From: Roseiarcus sp963824475
Lineage (GTDB): Bacteria > Pseudomonadota > Alphaproteobacteria > Rhizobiales > Beijerinckiaceae
Assembly: GCA_963824475.1 (NCBI GenBank)
Contig: CAWGPR010000012.1
Span: 744,001 to 808,000, forward strand
Direction: 5' to 3'
Length of the DNA stretch: 64,000 nt
Shown here: positions 34,906 to 41,721 of the stretch, piece after piece
How positions within the stretch are numbered: the first letter of the stretch is position 1
How the letters are laid out: the number at the start of each line of letters is the position of its first letter
Translations under genes and position numbers: made by a program
Notes under the pieces: model-generated
The model's database searches: none
What the model saw: the letters and a program-made list of their open reading frames with translations, nothing else
Told to the model about the DNA's origin: nothing

Positions 34906-35832
34906 TTATCGCTTGTTGACGGCTTCGGCGCCGGTCGGTCGTCCCTTGACGTAATCCGTAAGCCCGGCCGCCAGCCAGTCGTAAAGAAGCCGCACCCGCG
35001 GAGCGGCCTTCAAATCGCGGTGCATGACCAGCCAAATCTCAAGCGTCGTCTGAAAGGCGTTCGGCAGCACGGGGAGGAGCTCGGGCGTGCGGCGGGCGAC
35101 GGCGTCCTGACAGCCGCCGACGCCGACACCTGCGCGGAGAGCCGCGAGCTGAGCGACGTCGCTGTCGCAACGAAAGCCGAAGTCCTCGCGCGTGAGCGAT
35201 TCCGCGAACGCGCCCGCGGACCGAAACGACTGATTGTCGCGGTCGAAGCCGATCAGGCAATGATGCTTAAGATCGGCGAATGAGCGCGGTTCGCCAAACC
35301 GCGCGAGATAGTCGCGATGCGCGTAAAGCCGGATGCGCGTCGAGCCGATGCGGCGCGCGACGAGCCCGCTCTGGGTCGGGCGCACCATGCGCACCGCAAT
35401 GTCCGCGTCGCCGCGCGCGAGATCCTGGTTGCGGTTGGTGACCGCGAGTTCGACCGCGACGCCCGGATTGCGGGCGCGAAAGCTGGCGAAGATTGGCGGC
35501 AGCGCCTCTGAACCCATGATCTCGCTCGCGGTGATGCGCACGACGCCGCGATCGATCGCCGCCGCCGAAGAGGCGGAACGCGCGAGCGCCGCTGCCGCGG
35601 CGGCCATCGCTTCGGCATGCGGGACAAGCGCTTTCGCGGCTGAGGTCGGGGTGAGGCCGCGCGGCGAGCGCGTGAACAGCGTCGCCCCGAGCGCTTCCTC
35701 CAGCGCATCGATATGGCGCCCGACCGTCGGCTGGGCGAGGCCCAACCGGCGCGCGGCGCCGCTGAGGCTCAAGTCGCGCGCGACTTCGAGGAAGGTGCGC
35801 AATTCGCTCCAGTCGGGTTCGCGCCTGCCCAT
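34906..35832 (-). CDS. LysR family transcriptional regulator
   Basis: A 308-residue LysR regulator. The N-terminal winged helix is clear (LRTFLEVARDLSLSGAARRLGLAQPTVGRHIDALE), followed by the linker helix and a periplasmic-binding-like effector domain from about residue 95. Such proteins usually regulate a divergent gene; the DUF4260 and MBL genes start about 110 bases away on the other strand and are the natural candidates. The spacer holds a short AT-rich segment near 35840-35875. It is convergent with murG. Confidence 0.88.
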   Translation of the reverse strand: MGRREPDWSELRTFLEVARDLSLSGAARRLGLAQPTVGRHIDALEEALGATLFTRSPRGLTPTSAAKALVPHAEAMAAAAAALARSASSAAAIDRGVVRITASEIMGSEALPPIFASFRARNPGVAVELAVTNRNQDLARGDADIAVRMVRPTQSGLVARRIGSTRIRLYAHRDYLARFGEPRSFADLKHHCLIGFDRDNQSFRSAGAFAESLTREDFGFRCDSDVAQLAALRAGVGVGGCQDAVARRTPELLPVLPNAFQTTLEIWLVMHRDLKAAPRVRLLYDWLAAGLTDYVKGRPTGAEAVNKR

Positions 35833-35940
35833 ACGTATGTGTATAGCTGATCAAGATAAATATGCAATTCTGCAGAAGTTCGCGCGGGCGTATCGAGAAG
35901 GCCCAAGCGGCCGCGCCCGTGCGCCGCCGAGGAGGCCTCG

Positions 35941-36375
35941 ATGACCCCGACCCTGGAGCGACTCGCTCATGTCAGACTGCCCGCCGCCGCGCACGCGGCT
36001 GGCGGGTTGGCGTCAGGCGGGGTCAGGGCGGTTCTGCGCCTCGAGGGCGCGGCCGCCTTTGCCGCGGCGATTGCGCTTTACGGCTACGGCGGTTTCTCGT
36101 GGCTCGCGTTCGCGGTTCTGTTCCTTGCGCCGGATCTTTCGATGCTCGCCTATCTGGTCGGGCCGAGGGCGGGCGCGCTCGCCTACAATCTCGTCCATAC
36201 CTACGCGCTGGCGCTGCCGGTTGCGCTTGCAGGCTTTGCTCTCGGCTCGCCTGTCGCCTCGGCGCTGGCGCTGATCTGGATCGCCCACATCGGCTTCGAC
36301 CGCATGCTCGGCTACGGCCTCAAATATCGAAGCGGCTTTGGCGACACGCATCTTGGCCGTTTCGGGCGCGCCTAA
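35941..36375 (+). CDS. DUF4260 membrane protein
   Basis: A 144-residue protein with four predicted membrane helices and the DUF4260 pattern (RLEGAAAFAAAIALYGYGG, FLAPDLSMLAYLVGPRAGALAYNLVHTY, and a C-terminal HIGFDRMLGYGLKY). The conserved His and Asp residues lie at the helix ends. Function unknown. It starts at 35941 and is followed 15 bases later by the MBL hydrolase, so the two probably form an operon divergent from the LysR gene. Confidence 0.85.
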   Translation: MTPTLERLAHVRLPAAAHAAGGLASGGVRAVLRLEGAAAFAAAIALYGYGGFSWLAFAVLFLAPDLSMLAYLVGPRAGALAYNLVHTYALALPVALAGFALGSPVASALALIWIAHIGFDRMLGYGLKYRSGFGDTHLGRFGRA

Positions 36376-36389
36376 GGGAGCCGACAGCA

Positions 36390-37346
36390 ATGCGTGTCCA
36401 CGCCATCCAAACCGGCCGGGTGCGGATCAAGGCGAGTCAGATCATCGGCCGAGGCCGCGGGCTGAGCCGTCGCCTTGCGCCGCTGTTCGACGCCGAGTGG
36501 TCGGACTGGCTGCCGGTCAACGCCTACGCGATCGAGCGCCACGACGGCGTGATCCTTGTCGACACCGGCGCGTCGGCCAGTTTCATGCGCCTTCCGCGCT
36601 GGCATCCCTACTTCCGCTTTTGTGTTCGCTTCGACATCGAGCCGGAGGAGGAAGCCGGCCCTCAGCTCAAGGGGCTGGGCATTGGCTCAGCCGACGTCAA
36701 GCGCGTCGTGTTGACCCACTTGCACATCGATCATGACGGCGGCTTAAGCCATTTCCCGACGAGCGAAATTCTCGTCTCTCCGGCCGAGTTGCGGCGCGCC
36801 GCAGGCGTCGCTGGACAGTTGCGCGGCCATCTGCCGCAGCGCTGGCCAAAGGCGTTCGATCCGAAGCCCCTCATTCTCGACGACGGCCCTTACGGGCCGT
36901 TCCAGCGATCGAAACGCCTGACCGGTGACGGCGCGATCGTCGCCGTCGCCACGCCCGGCCACACGCGCGATCACTTTTCGGTTATCGTCGAGGACGGCGA
37001 TAAGACCGTCCTCATTGCTGGCGACGCGTCCTATAACGAGGAGACGATGCTCGCCGGAGCGGTCGACGGCGTCAGCGACGACGAGGCTCAGGCGTCAGCG
37101 ACGCTCGCCGCCATCCAGGCCTTCGCCGAGGCGCGGCTAACGATCTATCTGCCCGCACACGATCCGCAGGCGGCGCGGCGGCTCGCCGAACGTCGCTCGG
37201 TCTGCCTGTGTCAGTCCATCACCGCATGGGCCGCCGCTTCTTCGCGCGAAGCGGCTGTCGCGACGGCCTTCGGCGAGCGGATGAGGGCGAGCAGCGGGAA
37301 GGCGCAAAGCGAGATCAAGGTCATGAACAGGAAATCGTTCGAATAG
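36390..37346 (+). CDS. MBL-fold metallohydrolase, lactonase-like
   Basis: A 318-residue metallo-beta-lactamase-fold enzyme. It has the metal motif THLHIDHDGG (HxHxDH), the later His in ATPGHTRDH, the bridging Asp in AGDASY and the final His in LPAHDP. This set is typical of N-acyl-homoserine-lactone lactonases and related hydrolases, but the substrate is not certain. The ATG at 36390 follows AGGGAG at nine bases. After LAERRS the product carries an unusual tail of about 47 residues that overlaps the 3' end of the convergent emrB for 136 bases, so a lost or shifted stop codon is possible. Confidence 0.82.
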   Translation: MRVHAIQTGRVRIKASQIIGRGRGLSRRLAPLFDAEWSDWLPVNAYAIERHDGVILVDTGASASFMRLPRWHPYFRFCVRFDIEPEEEAGPQLKGLGIGSADVKRVVLTHLHIDHDGGLSHFPTSEILVSPAELRRAAGVAGQLRGHLPQRWPKAFDPKPLILDDGPYGPFQRSKRLTGDGAIVAVATPGHTRDHFSVIVEDGDKTVLIAGDASYNEETMLAGAVDGVSDDEAQASATLAAIQAFAEARLTIYLPAHDPQAARRLAERRSVCLCQSITAWAAASSREAAVATAFGERMRASSGKAQSEIKVMNRKSFE

Positions 37347-38782
37347 GCCATCGCCGCCGCCTGCTGGGTGATGATCCCTTCGAGCATCGCCATGCTGGGA
37401 AGCCCGTGTCCCCAGACCAGCGAGGCGTTCGGCATTCTTAGCGCGTCGTTGAACGGCGTGGCGTGCTCGACGAGCTGGCTGTGGAACATGGTCGTCATGC
37501 TGGTCAAGCGCGCGATGACGACCGAGATGCCGACCGACGAGCCGATGTTGCGGATGAGCGTCCAGAGCGCCGCGCCCTCGGTGCGCAGCGCGGCCGGCAG
37601 CGAGGCGAAGGCGATCGTATTGAGGGGCACGAAGATGAAGCCGAGGCCGAACCCCTGCGCGACCGAGTTGATCGCAATGGTGGTCCCCGGCACGTCGAGC
37701 GACCAGCCGACCATCAGCCAGAGCGATCCCGTCGCCAGCACGAGACCTATGAAGATCAGCAGCCGCGCGTCGACCTTGCCGCTGAGGCGCCCGACCAGGA
37801 ACATCGCGACAAAGGTGCCGATGCCGCGCGTGCCCAGAAGATAGCCGCTCGACAGCACTGGGTAATTGAGCAGAACCTGAATGAACGGCGTGATCAGCGC
37901 CATGGTCGCGAGCAGGATAACGCCGACCAGGAACATGAAGACGAGCGCGATGGAGAAATTCCAGTCGCGGAAAATGCGCACGCTGATGAACGGCCGCTCG
38001 GACGTAAAGCAGTCGGCGAGGAAGAAATAGAAGCCGACGACCGACAGGATCGCCTCAATGATGATTTCGGGCGACTCGAACCAGCCGAGCTGCTCGCCGC
38101 GGTCGAGCATCATCTGCAAGGAGCCGATGCCGAGCGACAGACTCAGGAAGCCGAACCAGGAGAAGGGCACGTCGCGCCGCGTCGGCGTCTCGCTCATGAA
38201 GATCCAAAGGCCGGCGGTGGTGAGGATGCCGAACGGCAGATTGACGAAGAACACCCACCGCCACGAATACGAGTCCGTAAGCCAGCCGCCGAGCGTCGGA
38301 CCCATGATCGGTCCGAGCATCACGCCCATGCCCCAGATCGCCATCGCCGAGCCGCGCTTGGCGGGCGGGAAGATGTCGAGCATCACCGCCTGGCTCAGCG
38401 GCACCAGCGCCGCGCCGAACACCCCCTGCAACAGCCGATAGGCGACCATCTGCTCGATGGTGAGCGCGACGCCGCACAGCATCGAGGCGACGGTAAATCC
38501 GGCGGTGCAGACGATGAACAGCTTCTTGCGGCCGAAGCGGGTCGCCATCCAGCCGAGCGGCGAGGTCATGATCGCGGCGGCGACGATGTAGGAGGTCAAC
38601 ACCCAGTTGATCTGATCCTGCGTCGTCGCCAGCGAGCCCTGCATGTAGGGCAGGGCGACGTTGGCGATCGTTGTGTCGAGCGCCTGCATGATCGTCGCCA
38701 TCATGATGCAGACGGTCAAGAGCCACTTCAGCGTCGGCGAGATGGTCTCGTAGAGCGGGAGGGCGGGCGCGGGCGCGTTCAT
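37211..38782 (-). CDS. emrB: DHA2 family multidrug exporter, EmrB-like
   Basis: A 14-helix proton-driven major facilitator exporter of about 523 residues. Signature features are LDTTIANVALPYMQGSL in helix 1, the loop GWMATRFGRKKLF and GPTLGGWLTDSYSWRWVFFVNLP. With the membrane fusion protein encoded upstream it should form an EmrAB-type pump that carries drugs or toxic compounds across the envelope. The start at 38782 overlaps the emrA stop (ATGA). The operon is emrA-emrB preceded by its own MarR repressor. Confidence 0.9.
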   Translation of the reverse strand: MNAPAPALPLYETISPTLKWLLTVCIMMATIMQALDTTIANVALPYMQGSLATTQDQINWVLTSYIVAAAIMTSPLGWMATRFGRKKLFIVCTAGFTVASMLCGVALTIEQMVAYRLLQGVFGAALVPLSQAVMLDIFPPAKRGSAMAIWGMGVMLGPIMGPTLGGWLTDSYSWRWVFFVNLPFGILTTAGLWIFMSETPTRRDVPFSWFGFLSLSLGIGSLQMMLDRGEQLGWFESPEIIIEAILSVVGFYFFLADCFTSERPFISVRIFRDWNFSIALVFMFLVGVILLATMALITPFIQVLLNYPVLSSGYLLGTRGIGTFVAMFLVGRLSGKVDARLLIFIGLVLATGSLWLMVGWSLDVPGTTIAINSVAQGFGLGFIFVPLNTIAFASLPAALRTEGAALWTLIRNIGSSVGISVVIARLTSMTTMFHSQLVEHATPFNDALRMPNASLVWGHGLPSMAMLEGIITQQAAAMAYSNDFLFMTLISLCAFPLLALIRSPKAVATAASREEAAAHAVMD

Positions 38783-40140
38783 CTGATGACGGCCGTCCGC
38801 GCCCCCATGAGGGTCTCGACGTAACCGACCACCCACTGCTTGAGTCCTTCGAGGGTTCCCCCAAGCGTGCGCACCCGGCCCGTGTCGATGGTCAGATAGG
38901 TGCTCATGCCCGCTCTCAGGCCCGTCGTGTCCTCATGCGGATCGAAACAGAAGCGCAGGGGCACGCGCTGGACGACCTTGACCCAGTTGCCGCTCGCGTT
39001 CTGCGGCGGCAGGATCGCAAACTGCGCGCCGGTGCCGGGCGCAATCGAGCAGATCGTCCCTTTCCATTCCCGGTCGGGGAATGTGTCGACGCTCACCGTC
39101 GCGGGCAGGCCGACATCGACGTAGGTCAGATCCGACTCCTTTGGATTGGCGTCGACCCACAGGCCTGTGTCGGCGACGATCGCGAACACCGGCTGGCCGG
39201 CCGCCGCCACGCGTCCGAGCTCGATCTCCGGCACCTGGGTCGCGACGCCGTCGATCGGAGCGAGCACCTTGGTGTTGCGCAGGTTGCGCTCGGCGTCGTC
39301 GACCGCGGCGTTCGCCTGCATATAGTCGGGGAACTGATCGATCGTCGTATTGGGGCCGCCGCCGAGCTTCACCTTCACCGTCGCCTGCTGCCATTTGACG
39401 AATTCGAGGATCTGCTTGGCCTGAATGAGGTTCGCCATCGAGGTGTCGCGATCGGCGGCCGTGCCTGAGCGCGAGATGGCGAGGTCGTTTTTGCGGTCGA
39501 AGTCGGCCTGGCGGACGCGCACTGCGTCCTCGCCCATTTTGATCTGGTCGATGTTGCTCGCATACGAGGATTGCAGGTTGGCGAATTCGACCTTGGCTGC
39601 TTCGAGCTTGCCCTTGGCCAGCGCCAGCGCGATCTCATAAGGCTTGGGATCGATGTCGAAGAGCGGATCGCCGACCTTGACCTTCTGTCCCTCGACGACG
39701 TGGACTGCGACGATCGCGCCAGTGACCTGCGGCGTGATCAGCGACTTGTCCGCGCCGACATAGGCATTGTCGGTCGAGACATAGCGGCCGCTGTTCAGCC
39801 ACCAGGTGAAGCCCAGCGCAAGCGCGACGAGCGGAATGACGACGAGCATCACGAACCGGCTCATGCGGCGCTTGCGCTTGACGACGATCGGCGGCTGGCT
39901 GGGCGCCGGCGGCGGCGCAGGCGGCGGCTGTGGGCTCGGCGCGGGCGTTCGGGCCGGCGTGAACTGAATCGGCTGCGACGGTTGCTGGCTAGACGGCGTC
40001 TGAGGCGCGGACTCGCGCGCCGCCTGCTGGGCGTTCGATTTTGGCGGCGCAAATGGCAGCGGCTGCGCCGCCTGCGGCGCAGCGGGGGGAACGTCTTCCT
40101 GGGCGGGATCGCGCCCGGCCGACGGCTTGGGTTGGGTCAC
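38779..40140 (-). CDS. emrA: HlyD/EmrA family membrane fusion protein
   Basis: The periplasmic adaptor of an EmrAB-type exporter. The 453-residue product has an unusual Pro/Gln/Ala-rich cytoplasmic N-tail (residues 1-85), a KRKRR stop and one membrane helix (about 94-113). The biotinyl-lipoyl-like halves follow (STDNAYVGADKSLITPQVTG and VLAPIDGVATQVPEIELG), flanking a coiled coil of about 100 residues, then a beta-barrel domain. The long proline-rich tail is longer than in E. coli EmrA. Its start overlaps the marR stop by four bases, so all three genes are translated together. Confidence 0.88.
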   Translation of the reverse strand: MTQPKPSAGRDPAQEDVPPAAPQAAQPLPFAPPKSNAQQAARESAPQTPSSQQPSQPIQFTPARTPAPSPQPPPAPPPAPSQPPIVVKRKRRMSRFVMLVVIPLVALALGFTWWLNSGRYVSTDNAYVGADKSLITPQVTGAIVAVHVVEGQKVKVGDPLFDIDPKPYEIALALAKGKLEAAKVEFANLQSSYASNIDQIKMGEDAVRVRQADFDRKNDLAISRSGTAADRDTSMANLIQAKQILEFVKWQQATVKVKLGGGPNTTIDQFPDYMQANAAVDDAERNLRNTKVLAPIDGVATQVPEIELGRVAAAGQPVFAIVADTGLWVDANPKESDLTYVDVGLPATVSVDTFPDREWKGTICSIAPGTGAQFAILPPQNASGNWVKVVQRVPLRFCFDPHEDTTGLRAGMSTYLTIDTGRVRTLGGTLEGLKQWVVGYVETLMGARTAVIR

Positions 40141-40613
40141 TTTGACTCTGCTCCCGCAGTCAATTCGTTCTTGAGATTGGCTTTGATGGTGATCAGGCCG
40201 TCATGCATGGCGCGGATGGTCAATTCGTCGACGCCGGCCAGCGCCCGCCCCATCAGGTCTTCAGCGAGCGCCCCGAGGTCTTTCAGCGCCGGCGCGGCCT
40301 TCTCGGTGAGATAAAGGCGGTTGGCGCGCCGGTCGTTTGCATCATCGCGCCGCTCGACCAGGCCGGCGGCGGTGAGTTTATCGATCAGGCGGCCGAGCGT
40401 TATCGGCGCGAGGTCGAGAGCCTCGGCCAGTTCGTTCTGCTTGACGCCCTCACAGCGCTGCAGGCGCGAGAGGACGGCCCATTGCGCGCGGGTCGTGCCA
40501 AGTTCCCGCGCCCGCTGGTCGGAATAGGTCCTGAGCAGCCGGGCCACGTCATGGAGCGCGAACCCGAGTTCCCTGGCCGGGGAGATCTGGGGTTTCTGAG
40601 CAAGTGATAACAT
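40137..40613 (-). CDS. MarR family repressor of the emrAB operon
   Basis: A 158-residue winged-helix repressor. It has RAQWAVLSRLQRCEGVKQNELAEALDLAPITLGRLIDKL as the recognition region and the wing VERRDDANDRRANRLYLT, typical of MarR/SlyA proteins. The start at 40613 (MLSLAQKP) is chosen because an 11-base direct repeat and a TATAAT-like box lie immediately upstream. The longer frame would run through them. It is the first gene of a marR-emrA-emrB operon and most likely represses it until an exported compound binds. Confidence 0.88.
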   Translation of the reverse strand: MLSLAQKPQISPARELGFALHDVARLLRTYSDQRARELGTTRAQWAVLSRLQRCEGVKQNELAEALDLAPITLGRLIDKLTAAGLVERRDDANDRRANRLYLTEKAAPALKDLGALAEDLMGRALAGVDELTIRAMHDGLITIKANLKNELTAGAESK

Positions 40614-40645
40614 AAGCACGCTTATAATATAGTGAGCACGCTTAT
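40612..40645 (-). promoter_or_regulatory. MarR operator pair with -10 box
   Basis: ATAAGC-AC-GCTTAT (40612-40625) is a perfect inverted repeat touching the marR start codon. The 11 bases AGCACGCTTAT (40615-40625) recur exactly at 40635-40645, a 20-base period that places both sites on one helix face. A TATAAT hexamer lies between them (40623-40628 on the plus strand; its orientation relative to marR is uncertain). This is a convincing autorepression site. Confidence 0.65.
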
Positions 40646-41004
40646 GCAAGAGGGGGAAGTCAAAAATCGCCGGCTGCGTTGCAGAAACCAGGGGCGACCC
40701 CGTACCGTGCTGAGGGGTCTTGGGCCTTTGCATTTGGAGCTGGTAAGCTATTAAGCAGGTTTAATTTGATCCTATAAATGTAGGTATTTGCGGAGATTTG
40801 TCCCGGCTTTGTTGAGTCAGTCGCCGGAGCTCCCGGCGACTGACGGAAGCGCGACATGCTCAAGAAAATCGGAAAACAATAAAATTGCTTGCCTATTTCC
40901 GAATAATCGCTTATGATTGTGAGATCGGGGTCAAAGCGGAGAGGATGCCGAGCACGTACGTCCCCAAAGCCGCGGCCACCGAGGGGTCGGAAGGAAAATC
41001 CTCT
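40646..41004. other. Non-coding spacer, no gene seen
   Basis: AT-richer DNA with scattered short palindromes (for example TCGCCGGAGCTCCCGGCGA near 40822-40840). No protein-like frame, tRNA or recognisable RNA is visible. It separates the marR-emrAB promoter from a dispersed repeat at 41005. Confidence 0.4.
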
Positions 41005-41089
41005 GTAATACTTTGAAATTGCTCATTTCGCGGAAGGAAATCCGGCCTAGGCGGCTCGCTTCGACACGGTTTTTCGAGCATTTTCCGCC
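41005..41089 (-). repeat. 85-bp dispersed repeat, left copy
   Basis: Read on the minus strand, GGCGGAAAATGCTCGAAAAACCG, a 26-base variable middle and TTTCCTTCCGCGAAATGAGC with its continuation to GTATTAC match 48839-48924 with the same spacing. The last 36 bases differ at only about four positions. The two copies are inverted and bracket the uraH-aceE-aceF-lpd-epimerase block. Confidence 0.65.
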
Positions 41090-41153
41090 TGAAAAACCGG
41101 TTTTGCCAACCGATTTTCGCCTGGAAACGCCACCAAAGCGCAGCGCGTCAACC

Positions 41154-41522
41154 TCAACTTCCCCGATAGGTGGAATAGCTCCAGGGTGAGACGATAAGGG
41201 GCACGTGATAGTGCGCCTGGGGATCGGCGACGCCGAACTGGATCGCGATCACGTCAAGGAAAGGCGGGTCGGCCATTTCCGCTCCCTGGCGGCGAAAATA
41301 GTCCCCGGCGTGGAAGACGAGTTCGAACCGGCCGGCGCGCGCCCCATCGGCGCTCATCAGCGGCTTGCTGGTGCGGCCGTCCGCGTTGGTCGCGACATTG
41401 GCGATCAGCTTGCGTTCAGATCCGCCTGCCAGCTCGTAAAGCTCGACCCGAACGCCTTCGGCCGGCCAGCCGCTGGTCACGTCGAGGACATGGGTGGTGA
41501 CGCCGGCCAAATCCTGCTCCAT
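41154..41522 (-). CDS. uraH: 5-hydroxyisourate hydrolase
   Basis: A transthyretin-like enzyme that hydrolyses 5-hydroxyisourate in uric acid breakdown. The 122-residue product starts MEQDLAGVTTHVLDVTSGWPA with the first active-site His. It has the VELYE strand, then HYHVPLIVSPWSYSTYRGS, whose C-terminal YRGS is the family signature. An upstream in-frame ATG at 41561 would add 13 residues not seen in the family. No other purine catabolism gene is nearby, so it is isolated. It is divergent from aceE. Confidence 0.88.
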   Translation of the reverse strand: MEQDLAGVTTHVLDVTSGWPAEGVRVELYELAGGSERKLIANVATNADGRTSKPLMSADGARAGRFELVFHAGDYFRRQGAEMADPPFLDVIAIQFGVADPQAHYHVPLIVSPWSYSTYRGS

Positions 41523-41721
41523 CGAGGCTTCAAACACCCGCCAATCGGGCGCGAAGACCATTCTATCCCGACTGCCGGGCGGCGGCCAATGCTCGGTGGT
41601 TCATGCATGATCAACATGGCAGCGGCTCTACCCGTCGCGATTGCCAACTGCGCTGGCGCGTGAGAAGAGTGCGCCAAGGTTGCTTACGACTTTCGTATGA
41701 GTGAGAGGGAGGTCGGCCCCG

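Noticed and set aside
37463..38824. A 453-codon plus-strand frame over emrB
   Set aside because: A low-complexity Arg/Asp/His composition mirrored from membrane helices of the real gene.
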